This document shows, in pieces, positions 26,636 to 35,408 of a stretch of DNA of 64,000 nucleotides. Source of the DNA: an uncultured Bacteroidia bacterium (GTDB lineage Bacteria; Bacteroidota; Bacteroidia; Bacteroidales; Prolixibacteraceae); the NCBI GenBank assembly GCA_903907075.1, contig CAIVMQ010000067.1, positions 62,001 to 126,000 on the forward strand, written 5' to 3'. The notes under the pieces are model-generated. The model was not told the origin of the DNA. It worked only from the letters and a program-made list of their open reading frames with translations, and ran no database searches. The translations under genes were made by a program, and so were the position numbers. Each line of letters begins with the position of its first letter. Within the stretch, counting starts at the first letter, position 1.

Positions 26636-27664
26636 CTAAATAACGTTCAGTACTTCAGAAAGTTTAACAGGACGGTGTTCTAAATAAGATTTCTTTGCAG
26701 CAAGAGCTATTGCGACCGATTGTAATCCATCGATACCCGTTACAGGGAGCGATAAGTTGTTCACTACGGCAGTGCAAAAAATCTTCATCTCATTGGCATA
26801 AGACTCGAGATAACGTTCCATAAAGAAGTTCAGAGGTAATGATCCATGAACGCCATCAGCGCCAAAGAAGCGATGGTTTTCTGGATAATTATTATCGGCA
26901 CTGGCCATCCCCTTTGAGCCAAATATTTCGATCCGCTGGTCATAACCATAAACCGCTTTTCGACTGTTGTCAATAACTCCCATGGCTCCATTGGCGAAAG
27001 TTAGGGTTATAATGGCTGTGTCAACATCACCGGCTGCGCCTATCGCAGGGTCTACCAAAACAGCAGCATTGGTATATACTTCAGTTACCTCACTGCCTAC
27101 AATATACCTGGCCATATCGAAGTCGTGGATCGTCATATCCATAAACATACCCCCCGAGACTGCACTATATTCGGCAGGTGGTGGGGCAGGATCACGTGAA
27201 GTAATCTTGAGGATATGGGGATCGCCAATATTTCCTGCTTCTACCAGTTGTTTGATTTTTATGAAATTAGGATCAAAACGTCGGTTGAAGCCGACCATAA
27301 GTTTTACGCCTGCTTTTTTTACCGCTTCCAATGCACCTTGAATGACTTCCAGAGAGAGATCCACTGGTTTCTCGCAAAAGATATGCTTACCTGCCTGGGC
27401 TATCTCGATGATATATTGGGCGTGGGTATCAGTAGGCGAGCAGATTACGACTGCTTCGACATCAGGGTGGTTGATCACATCCTGGTAATTTGTAAATACG
27501 GTTGTTATTCCAAATGATGCGGCAACCTCTTGGGCCCCTTTAAGATTTATGTCGGCTACTGCCACTACTTCAGCCTGCGCTACACTTTGGACTAAGGTGG
27601 CAATATGGACTTTCCCAATCCTGCCTGTTCCTATAACTCCAAGTTTTAATTTCTTCATTTTCAA
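26636..27664 (-). CDS. iolG: myo-Inositol 2-dehydrogenase
   Basis: NAD-dependent Gfo/Idh/MocA oxidoreductase (342 residues) that oxidises myo-inositol to 2-keto-myo-inositol (scyllo-inosose), the first step of inositol catabolism. It has a Rossmann motif GVIGTGRIGKVH (9-20), the family EKP motif with Lys99 in HIFCEKPVDL, and DMTIHDFDMARY with Asp176 and His180, the catalytic pair spaced as in Bacillus IolG. Met3 is a possible alternative start. It is separated from iolE by a 293-nt gap full of hairpins, so its expression may be partly independent of the upstream genes. The neighbouring iol genes support the assignment. Confidence 0.9.
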   Translation of the reverse strand: MKMKKLKLGVIGTGRIGKVHIATLVQSVAQAEVVAVADINLKGAQEVAASFGITTVFTNYQDVINHPDVEAVVICSPTDTHAQYIIEIAQAGKHIFCEKPVDLSLEVIQGALEAVKKAGVKLMVGFNRRFDPNFIKIKQLVEAGNIGDPHILKITSRDPAPPPAEYSAVSGGMFMDMTIHDFDMARYIVGSEVTEVYTNAAVLVDPAIGAAGDVDTAIITLTFANGAMGVIDNSRKAVYGYDQRIEIFGSKGMASADNNYPENHRFFGADGVHGSLPLNFFMERYLESYANEMKIFCTAVVNNLSLPVTGIDGLQSVAIALAAKKSYLEHRPVKLSEVLNVI

Positions 27665-27733
27665 TTTTTTATTTTAATTATGAATTCTATAGTATCATAT
27701 TTGACGTCAACTAATTCAAGACTTTCACTTTTA

Positions 27734-27917
27734 GAGCCATCGGCTCGGATCATTTTTTACCTACGGATTTTTATCCGTAACAGAGACTATACTTTAAGCA
27801 AGAAGTGCCTTAGGCACGGCCCATTTTAAATGGGTCGAACTTACAGTTCTCCTGTTATTTTTTGTTTGGTCAACGGATTAAAATCCGTTGATACCATACT
27901 TTGCGAGGCTACGCCTC
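27734..27917. repeat. Chain of six perfect hairpins between iolE and iolG
   Basis: Six consecutive perfect inverted repeats occur in 184 nt: GAGCC-ATC-GGCTC (27734-27746), TACGGAT-TTTT-ATCCGTA (27762-27779), GTGCC-TTA-GGCAC (27805-27817), CCCATTT-T-AAATGGG (27820-27834), TCAACGGATT-AA-AATCCGTTGA (27870-27891) and GAGGC-TAC-GCCTC (27905-27917). Spacers are irregular and stems differ in sequence, so this is neither a CRISPR array nor a simple tandem repeat. No ORF is present. It interrupts the inositol operon and resembles palindromic dispersed elements. It might also stabilise or attenuate the iol transcript. Confidence 0.75.
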
Positions 27918-27957
27918 TAATGTCGAAAGCTCAAATAATCCCCAAATTCTAATCTAT

Positions 27958-28857
27958 TTATAATCCAAGCGATCTGATGAAATCCCTGTTTCGCTGCGCG
28001 CAAACTTTCGGATTACCCATCCCCGGAAGAACATCTTGTTCAACAACTATCCAACCGGAATAATTTTGGTTCGATAACTCTTCAACAATGGCAGGGAAAT
28101 CAACTCCACCTTTCCCCAGTTCACAAAATACGCCGTGACCTACAGATTGAAAGTAATCCCACCCTTCGGTACGTGATTGAGCGGCAATATCGGGTTGGCA
28201 ATCTTTAAAATGGATATGCCAGATGCGGTTTTTATGTTTTTTTAATGCTTCTAATGGATTGCCTCCTCCGAAGAGGTAATGGCCCATATCGAGCACTAGT
28301 CCTACCAGTGAAGGATCGGTAAGGGCCAAAAGCTGATCGATCTCTTGTGGTGTTTCAACATAACCGGCGCAATGGTGATGGAAAACGGTACGCAAGCCTG
28401 TTTTTGCTTTTACTTCACTGGCAACAAGATTAGCACCGGTAGCAAAGATTTGCCATTCCGATGCTGAAAGTCCAAGATCAGCAGTTACCCTTCCGGCATT
28501 TAACGTGCGTTCCTGTACACTTCCATTATCGTCGGCAAGGACAATAAAGGCATTGGTATAACCTGCATCTACCATAAGCTTGGCCGTCTTAACTGCTAAT
28601 TCGGCTCCCGCTGCATGTTTGGACGCGTCTTTAAGAAACACAGGAACAAAAGCACCTACCATAGCCAAGTCTCGTTGATCCAGTGCTGCTTTTAATTCCT
28701 TTGGCGTTGAAGGCATAAATCCCCAGTCTCCCAGTTCACTCCCTTCGTAACCAGTCTCCTGGATCTCGTTGAGAACCTGCTCATATCCGGCTGCTTGGCC
28801 TGACAAGTCAAACTCCAGAACTCCCCAGGAACAAGGTGCATTTGCAATTTTTATCAT
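27958..28857 (-). CDS. iolE: Inosose dehydratase (IolE-like TIM-barrel protein)
   Basis: A 299-residue xylose-isomerase-like TIM barrel expected to dehydrate scyllo-inosose to the diketone used by IolD. The opening IKIANAPCSWGVLEF matches the NAPCSWG start of inosose dehydratase/isomerase proteins. Metal-site stretches are SELGDWGF, TVFHHHCAGYVETPQEID, LVLDMGHYLFGGG, HIHFKDCQPD and GWIVVEQD. It lies 38 nt downstream of iolA. Since every other step of the pathway is present and the dehydratase is otherwise missing, IolE is the best fit. The related isomerase IolI is the main alternative. Confidence 0.8.
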   Translation of the reverse strand: MIKIANAPCSWGVLEFDLSGQAAGYEQVLNEIQETGYEGSELGDWGFMPSTPKELKAALDQRDLAMVGAFVPVFLKDASKHAAGAELAVKTAKLMVDAGYTNAFIVLADDNGSVQERTLNAGRVTADLGLSASEWQIFATGANLVASEVKAKTGLRTVFHHHCAGYVETPQEIDQLLALTDPSLVGLVLDMGHYLFGGGNPLEALKKHKNRIWHIHFKDCQPDIAAQSRTEGWDYFQSVGHGVFCELGKGGVDFPAIVEELSNQNYSGWIVVEQDVLPGMGNPKVCAQRNRDFIRSLGL

Positions 28858-28895
28858 TGTGTAAAAATTATACGGTTCGTTTCAGTATTTCTAAC

Positions 28896-30368
28896 TTAGA
28901 ATTTTCGTGACCACTCCTCATTCCACCGTTCGATAACCACCTTTGTCTGGGTGTAAAACTCTACAGCATGAGAGGATTGACCATGTAAATCGCCGAAGAA
29001 ACTCTCTTTCCATCCGCTGAACGGGAAGAAGGCCATTGGCGCGGCAACGCCAATATTAACGCCGATATTTCCGGCCATGGTATTGTGTCGAAATTTGCGT
29101 GCTGCAGCACCACTGCGGGTGAAGATACACGCAGAATTTCCGTAACGGTTTCTGTTAATCAGCGCTATGGCCTCCTCAAGGGTTTTCACATTGATAATGC
29201 TGAGCACAGGTCCGAAGATCTCCGTTTTATAGACTTCACTCTCCTCAACTACATTACCGAGTATGGTTGGGCCGATAAAGTTTCCATTTTCATGTCCTGA
29301 TACTTTTACGGCTCTTCCATCAAGCAGTAGATCAGCTCCCTGATCGATCCCTTGCTGAATAAGTTTCTCAATTCGGACTTTGCTCTCTGCACTAATCACC
29401 GGACCCATATCGGCAGAGGAGTCCATTCCGTCTCCGGTTTTCTTCGATAAAGCAAGAGCGATAATTTTTGGTGTGATATGCTCTGCCGCTTCCCCTACGG
29501 TAATCACCACCGATGCTGCGAGACAGCGCTGACCGGCGCATCCAAATGCACTGTCAACGATTATTTTTACGGTTGTTTCAGGTTCTGCATCGGGCATAAC
29601 CACGACAGCATTTTTTGCGCCACCCTGAGCTTGCACCCGTTTCCCATTTAGCGTTCCTGTTTGATAGACATGGCGTGCAACAGGTGTCGAGCCAACGAAG
29701 CTGATAGCCGGAATAAACGGATGTTCCAATATAGCATCCACGGTTTCTCTACCGCCATGCACCATGTTGAGCACTCCTTTCGGAAGGTTTAATGTTTCGA
29801 AGAGTTCGAAGATGCGTGTCATTGTCATTGGGACTTTCTCCGATGGCTTAACGATATAGGTATTTCCACAGGCTATGGCATAAGGCATAAACCAGAATGG
29901 GATCATGATCGGGAAGTTAAACGGGGAGATACAAGCTCCCACACCCAATGGTTGACGGATTACAAACTCATCCACACCGGTAGCAATATCTTCCGAAAAC
30001 ACACTCTGCATTAAGGTTGGAATTCCGCATGCTACTTCAATATTCTCCACGGCACGGGTCATCTCAGCTTTCGATTCTGCATAGGTTTTGCCGCACTCTA
30101 GGGTGCAAATTGCTGCAATCTCATCGGTATGCGATTCAAGCAGTGCCTTCATCTTATAAAGATACTGAACACGTTGAGTCGCCGGTGTATTTCTCCACCC
30201 CTCCCATGCCTGGTTAGCTGATTCGGCAGCATCCACAATGTCTGCCTTACAGCCTGAGGGGACTTTCCCTACGGATAATCCGGTAGAGGGATTAATCACA
30301 TCAAGCATTGAATTGCTCTTGCTCTCAACCCATTGACCGTTGATATAGTTTTTTAATGATTTAGACAT
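28896..30368 (-). CDS. iolA: CoA-acylating methylmalonate-semialdehyde dehydrogenase
   Basis: Aldehyde dehydrogenase (490 residues; mmsA/iolA type) that converts malonic semialdehyde to acetyl-CoA, CO2 and NADH at the end of inositol breakdown. Visible features are FNFPIMIPFWFMPYAIACGN, the NAD-binding SFVGSTPVARHVY, and the nucleophile Cys282 in GCAGQRCLAAS. The general-base Glu of ordinary ALDHs is replaced in the QGGAKNAVVVMPDAE stretch, as expected for CoA-dependent members. It starts 4 nt after iolD ends, so the two are translationally close. The same family serves valine degradation; the neighbours favour the inositol role. Confidence 0.92.
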   Translation of the reverse strand: MSKSLKNYINGQWVESKSNSMLDVINPSTGLSVGKVPSGCKADIVDAAESANQAWEGWRNTPATQRVQYLYKMKALLESHTDEIAAICTLECGKTYAESKAEMTRAVENIEVACGIPTLMQSVFSEDIATGVDEFVIRQPLGVGACISPFNFPIMIPFWFMPYAIACGNTYIVKPSEKVPMTMTRIFELFETLNLPKGVLNMVHGGRETVDAILEHPFIPAISFVGSTPVARHVYQTGTLNGKRVQAQGGAKNAVVVMPDAEPETTVKIIVDSAFGCAGQRCLAASVVITVGEAAEHITPKIIALALSKKTGDGMDSSADMGPVISAESKVRIEKLIQQGIDQGADLLLDGRAVKVSGHENGNFIGPTILGNVVEESEVYKTEIFGPVLSIINVKTLEEAIALINRNRYGNSACIFTRSGAAARKFRHNTMAGNIGVNIGVAAPMAFFPFSGWKESFFGDLHGQSSHAVEFYTQTKVVIERWNEEWSRKF

Positions 30369-30372
30369 AATT

Positions 30373-32232
30373 TTATAAAAAATAACGTTGTTTCTTTTTC
30401 TTCTCCTCGTAATTGGTACGCGCCCGTTTCACCGACTCAATTTCTGAGACTTCGGCGATTGGCACTTCCCACCAGGCATACCCGGGTACCCCTTTTGTAA
30501 GACTAGTCTCAATAGTTATTACGGTTGTCTTTGTTTGTTTTTTAGCCTCACGAAGTGCAGTTTTAAACGTATCAATATCATGACTCTCGATGACATGAGC
30601 ACCCAAGCTGCGTGCGTTTTGGGCAAAATCAACGGGAAGAATATCGCCTGTCAGGAGTCCTGTATTCTGATCCCTATAGCGGTAGTTGGTTCCAAAACGC
30701 CCTGATCCAATCGATTCGGATAATCCGCCGATGCTCGCAAAGCCATTGTTATTCAATAATATAATGGTGAATTTAATCCCCTCTTGTATTGCCGTGACAA
30801 TTTCGTTATTCATCATCAGGTAGTTGCCATCGCCGACCATCACATAGATCTCCCGGTCTGGACAAGCTATTTTAGCTCCGATGCCCGCAGCAATTTCATA
30901 CCCCATTGTGGAGTATCCATATTCGAGGTGAAAACCTTTTGGATCACGTGTTCTCCATAGCTTATGCAGATCGCCGGGTAAGCTTCCTGCGGCACACAGC
31001 ACTACATCGCGTGGTTCTGAAAAATCATTGACCACACCAACCACCTCGGCTTGACCCACTGGAAGATTCCCCGTGATAGTATAAAATTCGCTAACTTGCT
31101 GGTCCCATGCCTGTCCTAATTCGGCAATATGCATTCTATAATCAACTGCAACCTGGTAGTCGGATAATAGCTCCAGCAACTCATCGAGGGTCGCTTTTGC
31201 GTCTCCCGTAAGTGGCAGCCCACTATGTTTTGCTGCATCAAATTCGGCAATATTGATATTGATAAATTTGACGTTTGGATTTTGAAACGCCGATTTTGAG
31301 GCGGTGGTGAAATCGCTATATCGTGTTCCTATGCCAATAACCAGATCTGCGATATCGGTAATTTCATTTGCTCCAGGTGTTCCTGTAGCACCTACAGCAC
31401 CTAGATTTGAGGGGTGATCGAATGAGATAGATCCCTTTCCTGCAAAGGTCTCAGCAACAGGGATGCCTGTTTTTTCAATAAATTGCTTTAAAATTTCGGA
31501 AGCACCGCTATATATCGTTCCTCCTCCGGCTATAATTAATGGATTTTTTGAATTTTTAATTAATGCTGCGGCCTCTTGCAACGAGTTAATATCAGGCCTT
31601 GGACGGGTGATTTTCCATACCCGTTTGCGAAAAAGCTCTTCTGGAAAGTCAAAGGCTTCGGCTTGCACATCCTGAGGCAGGCATAGTGTTACAGTTCCAG
31701 TTTCAGATGGAGAGGTAAGCACACGCATCACTTCGGGTAAGGAGGTCATGAGCTGTTCGGCACGGTTAATTCTGTCCCAGTATTTCGAAACCGGCTTAAA
31801 GCAGTCGTTAACAGATATGTCTTGTGTTGTTTGTGATTCGAGTTGCTGTAATACGGGAGCTACATTACGGCGGGCAAAAATATCACCCGGGATAATGAGC
31901 ACGGGCAGTCGGTTGATTGTTGCACAGGCAGCACCTGTAAGCATATTGGTTGCTCCTGGTCCGATAGAGGAGATACAGGCAAAAGTCCCCATGCGATTTT
32001 TCATCTTCGCATAGGCCATAGCGATATGCACCGACGACTGTTCGTTTCGGGTCATGATATATGGGAAGTCTGTATTTTGTGTTAAACCCTGACCAATACC
32101 GGCAATATTCCCATGGCCCAGTATCCCAACACAACCTGCAAAAAATGGGTTCTCGATCCCATCACGTTCCACATGTTGATTTTTAAGGAACTTCACTACT
32201 GCCTGTCCGACTGTTAATCGTTCTGTTTTCAT
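30373..32232 (-). CDS. iolD: 3D-(3,5/4)-trihydroxycyclohexane-1,2-dione acylhydrolase
   Basis: Thiamine-diphosphate-dependent ring-opening enzyme (619 residues) that hydrolyses the cyclic diketone to 5-deoxy-glucuronate. N-terminal pyrimidine-binding domain (TRNEQSSVHIAMAYAKMKNR, with the expected Glu), central domain (PLIIAGGGTIYSGA) and C-terminal diphosphate-binding domain with GDGNYLMMNNEIV and ILLNNNGFASIGG. Length and the closing PGYAWWEVPIAEVSE agree with IolD rather than with acetolactate synthase. It is translated within an operon (18 nt after iolC, 4 nt before iolA). Confidence 0.94.
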   Translation of the reverse strand: MKTERLTVGQAVVKFLKNQHVERDGIENPFFAGCVGILGHGNIAGIGQGLTQNTDFPYIMTRNEQSSVHIAMAYAKMKNRMGTFACISSIGPGATNMLTGAACATINRLPVLIIPGDIFARRNVAPVLQQLESQTTQDISVNDCFKPVSKYWDRINRAEQLMTSLPEVMRVLTSPSETGTVTLCLPQDVQAEAFDFPEELFRKRVWKITRPRPDINSLQEAAALIKNSKNPLIIAGGGTIYSGASEILKQFIEKTGIPVAETFAGKGSISFDHPSNLGAVGATGTPGANEITDIADLVIGIGTRYSDFTTASKSAFQNPNVKFININIAEFDAAKHSGLPLTGDAKATLDELLELLSDYQVAVDYRMHIAELGQAWDQQVSEFYTITGNLPVGQAEVVGVVNDFSEPRDVVLCAAGSLPGDLHKLWRTRDPKGFHLEYGYSTMGYEIAAGIGAKIACPDREIYVMVGDGNYLMMNNEIVTAIQEGIKFTIILLNNNGFASIGGLSESIGSGRFGTNYRYRDQNTGLLTGDILPVDFAQNARSLGAHVIESHDIDTFKTALREAKKQTKTTVITIETSLTKGVPGYAWWEVPIAEVSEIESVKRARTNYEEKKKKQRYFL

Positions 32233-32250
32233 TTTGTCTGCCTGTATAAT

Positions 32251-33267
32251 TTAAAATCCGCCATAGTTTTCGATGAATTTCAGTGCCTCAGCGAGGGTAG
32301 GATTAAAATTAGAACATCCCGGTTTGGTAACTAAAATAGCACCACATGCATTTCCCATTCTACAGCTTTTATACCAATCCCAACCTTTGAGATAGCCATA
32401 AATAAAGCCGCTTGCAAAAGCGTCGCCTGCCCCAAGAACATTCATAACCTCTACGGGAAAGCCCGGAACATCAATAATCTCACCGCTTTTGAGAAATACC
32501 GTTGATCCTTTAGCACCTCGCTTCACGATTAATGCCTCTACCCCTAATGCTCTGATCTTTGCAATAGCAGCATCTACATTACCGCGTATCTCAGGAGCCG
32601 ATATTTGTTGATTTGTAATTTTTATTTGGTCGGGATCACTAAGCATCGTTGCCAGAATCTCCTCCTCTGTTCCCAAGGCGATCGTGCAATTCTGCAGATA
32701 GGCGCGGGTGGTGACACCAAAAGAGCGCGGATCGTGCCATTGGTCTGCGCGAAAGTCTAAGTCAATAAGGATAGGAACGTTATTTTTAACAGCCTCTTCA
32801 GCTGCAAAGAAACCTGCAGATCGTGATGGCTCAACATTAAGGGCAGTTGCCGATATCTCAAATAAGCGGGAATCTCCAATATTGGCACTTATCACATCAT
32901 CAATGGTAACCTTTGAATCGGCACAGTTCTCGCGGTAATAAACCAATGGAAAATTATCGGGAGGTTGTATCCCAAGTACCACCGCGCTGGTTCGGAAACC
33001 GGGTTTACGCTGAATGAATTTCGTTTCTACTCCCTCTTTATTCAGAAAGTTTAATAGAAAATCTCCGATCTGATCCTGGCCAATCCCTGTGATCAACGCA
33101 GAGCGAAGTCCCAGCCGTTTTGTTCCAACAGCCATATTTAGCGGCGAGCCACCGACATAGGCATTAAAAGACTGTATGTCGACAAAATCGGCTCCGATAT
33201 TGGCTGAATACAGATCAATTGATGACCGTCCATAGGTGATTACATCGTACGTTTTTTCACTCATCAC
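32251..33267 (-). CDS. iolC: 5-Dehydro-2-deoxygluconokinase
   Basis: PfkB-family sugar kinase (338 residues) that phosphorylates 2-deoxy-5-keto-gluconate. It has the N-terminal ribokinase signature (AYVGGSPLNMAVGTKRLGLR) and the C-terminal ATP/catalytic motif NVLGAGDAFASGFIYG with base Asp282. The opening YDVITYGRSSIDLYS is characteristic of IolC. It sits between iolB and iolD. The 66-nt gap before it carries an 11-bp inverted repeat and a near-perfect 15-bp direct repeat, which could affect read-through. Confidence 0.93.
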   Translation of the reverse strand: MMSEKTYDVITYGRSSIDLYSANIGADFVDIQSFNAYVGGSPLNMAVGTKRLGLRSALITGIGQDQIGDFLLNFLNKEGVETKFIQRKPGFRTSAVVLGIQPPDNFPLVYYRENCADSKVTIDDVISANIGDSRLFEISATALNVEPSRSAGFFAAEEAVKNNVPILIDLDFRADQWHDPRSFGVTTRAYLQNCTIALGTEEEILATMLSDPDQIKITNQQISAPEIRGNVDAAIAKIRALGVEALIVKRGAKGSTVFLKSGEIIDVPGFPVEVMNVLGAGDAFASGFIYGYLKGWDWYKSCRMGNACGAILVTKPGCSNFNPTLAEALKFIENYGGF

Positions 33268-33272
33268 AGCGG

Positions 33273-33327
33273 TTTTTTAATGCTCAATTTTTTAATGTTC
33301 AATGGTTATTGTTCAGTGAACATTAAA
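33273..33327. repeat. Direct and inverted repeats in the iolB-iolC gap
   Basis: Two adjacent 15-mers, TTTTTTAATGCTCAA and TTTTTTAATGTTCAA (33273-33302), differ at one base. The second overlaps a perfect 11-bp inverted repeat, TTTAATGTTCA (33291-33301) with TGAACATTAAA (33317-33327). On the minus strand the stem is followed by A/T-rich sequence. It could be a weak intra-operon attenuator or mRNA-processing site, or just low-complexity intergenic sequence. Confidence 0.5.
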
Positions 33328-33333
33328 TATTTT

Positions 33334-34227
33334 TTATTTATCGTTCATTTCTCTTGTGACCATTGGAATCCTGGGGTCCATCCCTTTCCAGGTGCCATAA
33401 ATCCATTTGTGATCCGGATCATCAGTGCTTGTTAGGCTCTGATCGCTGCCTGCCAGAAAGTTCAGGTAATAGACATTATATCCATGTCCCGCAATAACCG
33501 GATGATACCCTTTGGGAATTAACACCACATCATTTGTATGTGCTTCGGCGATCTCATCTAATTTCCGATCACTGGTATAAACTTTTTGCAGGGCAAAACC
33601 CTGCGGCTTATCGATCTTGTAAAAATAAATCTCCTCTAATTTTGCTTCGAGCAGTTGACCCGATATCGGATCGACGCGTCGTTCATCATGCTTATGGGCA
33701 GGAAAGGAGCTCCAGTTTCCTGAAGGGGTGTAAACTTCCACGCAGACCAATTTATGACACGCTGATCCCGGAGGAAGAAGCCTGTTAATTTGTCGGCTGG
33801 CATTGTCGCCACCACGATGTTCGATCCCCATCTTTTCAACATCATCGGGTGTAATAAACGAAGCTGGATGATTCTGATCTGACACTACCCAGCTGCAGGC
33901 AATATCGAGTATTTCGCTCTCCGCAGTGAGGGTAAATGAGGTATTTGGAGGAAGGTATAAACCATGCGGGAAACCACTAAACACATCTTTGCGTCCATTC
34001 ACCGTTTGCCAGCTCTGTTTTTCAGTCAGGGCAGAGAAATTACCACCTAGCAAAACGATCAGTAATTCATGGTTCCCCGTGTTATGCGACCATTGTTCAC
34101 CTTTTTTAAGGATGCGGGCCTCAAAATTTAAATATTCCCACCCCGCATCAGAGCTGCTAATGCTTTGATAAATCGAGCTTCCAGTCGATGGCTTGGCTAT
34201 AAGGGGACATTTAGTATCTCTGTTCAT
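33334..34227 (-). CDS. iolB: 5-Deoxy-glucuronate isomerase
   Basis: Cupin-fold isomerase (297 residues, usual IolB length ~270) that converts 5-deoxy-glucuronate to 2-deoxy-5-keto-gluconate. Family blocks are SSFPAHKHDERR (metal-binding His), KLEEIYFYKI, GFALQKVYTSDR and HPVIAGHGYNVYYLNFLAG. It lies 8 nt downstream of the aldolase gene, which argues for one transcript. It has no signal peptide and is cytoplasmic, as for the rest of the pathway. Confidence 0.93.
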   Translation of the reverse strand: MNRDTKCPLIAKPSTGSSIYQSISSSDAGWEYLNFEARILKKGEQWSHNTGNHELLIVLLGGNFSALTEKQSWQTVNGRKDVFSGFPHGLYLPPNTSFTLTAESEILDIACSWVVSDQNHPASFITPDDVEKMGIEHRGGDNASRQINRLLPPGSACHKLVCVEVYTPSGNWSSFPAHKHDERRVDPISGQLLEAKLEEIYFYKIDKPQGFALQKVYTSDRKLDEIAEAHTNDVVLIPKGYHPVIAGHGYNVYYLNFLAGSDQSLTSTDDPDHKWIYGTWKGMDPRIPMVTREMNDK

Positions 34228-34235
34228 CGCTAATT

Positions 34236-35156
34236 TTAAGTATTAGATTTTAGGAATGTACATTTTTGAGCTACAAAAGCTTCGAGTGCATTCATATATA
34301 ACCTCCCCGGTATAACCATGTCAAATAATTCGGGGGTATCGCGAAAGAACTCACGATGAATACGTGTCCAAAGAAGACGCATATCCGTGGCGATATTCAC
34401 TTTACAAATACCGTAGCTGATGGCTTCAAGTAATTCCGAATCATCGGCACCTTTTGCATCTTCATTGATCTTTCCTCCGGCAAAGTTAATTTTTCTCACC
34501 TCTTCGAGAGGAACGGCCGAGGCACCATGGAGTACCAACGGAAATAGAGGAAGTAACTGCTGTATCTCCTGAATTATCGCGAGTTGCAATCCCTGTCCGC
34601 CGGAAAATTTATAAGCGCCATGACTTGTTCCTACAGCTACCGCTAAGCTATCGCATCCACTTCGTTGAACAAATTCCTGAGCTTGCTGCGGATTGGTATA
34701 GCGAGCATGCTTTTCGTCAATTGAGATATCATCTTCAACGCCACTGAGGATGCCGAGTTCTGCTTCTACTGCGATCCCTTTCTGATGTGCCCGATCAGCA
34801 ATCTCACGCGTGATGCGGATATTTTCGTCAAAGGCTTCGTGCGATGCGTCGATCATAATCGAATTATAAACCCCCGATTCAATCGCTTGAATACAATGAG
34901 CGTAGTTTCCATGATCGAGATGCACCGTAAAGGTAACCTCGGGATAGATCGATTGCGCAGCAGCTAAGATCCCTTCGAGCATTATCGGGTTCATGTATTC
35001 GCGGGCAACTGGTGTAAGTTGAATAATTATAGGTGCATTTGCTTGTGAGGCCCCTCGAAATACACCATGCACCTGCTCCGCATTGAAGACATTAAATGCC
35101 CCGATGCCATAATTGCCGTATGCGTGGTGGTATAAATCCTGTATTGGAACCCTCAT
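34236..35156 (-). CDS. iolJ: Class II aldolase for 2-deoxy-5-keto-gluconate-6-phosphate (IolJ-like)
   Basis: Zinc-dependent fructose-bisphosphate-type aldolase (306 residues). In this context it should split 6-phospho-5-dehydro-2-deoxygluconate into dihydroxyacetone phosphate and malonic semialdehyde. It has HLDHG with Asp81 and zinc ligand His82, SIMIDASHEAFDENI, VEAELGILSG, LVLHGAS and the phosphate-binding ICKVNIATDMRL. Sequence alone cannot separate IolJ from FbaA; the assignment rests on its place between the symporter gene and iolB. A housekeeping aldolase role cannot be ruled out. Confidence 0.85.
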   Translation of the reverse strand: MRVPIQDLYHHAYGNYGIGAFNVFNAEQVHGVFRGASQANAPIIIQLTPVAREYMNPIMLEGILAAAQSIYPEVTFTVHLDHGNYAHCIQAIESGVYNSIMIDASHEAFDENIRITREIADRAHQKGIAVEAELGILSGVEDDISIDEKHARYTNPQQAQEFVQRSGCDSLAVAVGTSHGAYKFSGGQGLQLAIIQEIQQLLPLFPLVLHGASAVPLEEVRKINFAGGKINEDAKGADDSELLEAISYGICKVNIATDMRLLWTRIHREFFRDTPELFDMVIPGRLYMNALEAFVAQKCTFLKSNT

Positions 35157-35243
35157 TTTAATTTATTCTGTGTCTTTACAATAAGATTTTCTGACCACTA
35201 ACTAGCAGTAAAAAAATGGACTAATTTTTTTATTTCGAATTTA

Positions 35244-35341
35244 AGACCCCTCTAAATCTCCTCCAAGGGGAGACTTCCGGGCCGTATTCTGAGCAAATTT
35301 TCCTATCCCCCCTTCTCATTTATAGTGGCTTGCAGGGGTCT
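35244..35341. repeat. Short inverted-repeat element between the symporter and aldolase genes
   Basis: A 98-bp non-coding element with perfect 8-bp inverted ends (AGACCCCT and AGGGGTCT) and an inner hairpin around TCTCC-TCCAA-GGGGAGA. It fills much of a 252-nt gap inside the otherwise compact inositol operon. It resembles the C-rich element after the amidase gene in having C-runs at its ends. Confidence 0.5.
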
Positions 35342-35408
35342 GTCATACTTTATAAAGTAGCTTCCACATAAAATTTAGTATTAATAGCCTTTTCTATCTA
35401 TTGTTTTC

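Noticed and set aside
27734-27917. CRISPR array
   Set aside because: The stems differ in sequence, spacing is irregular and no repeat unit of 23-47 bp recurs; no cas gene is present.
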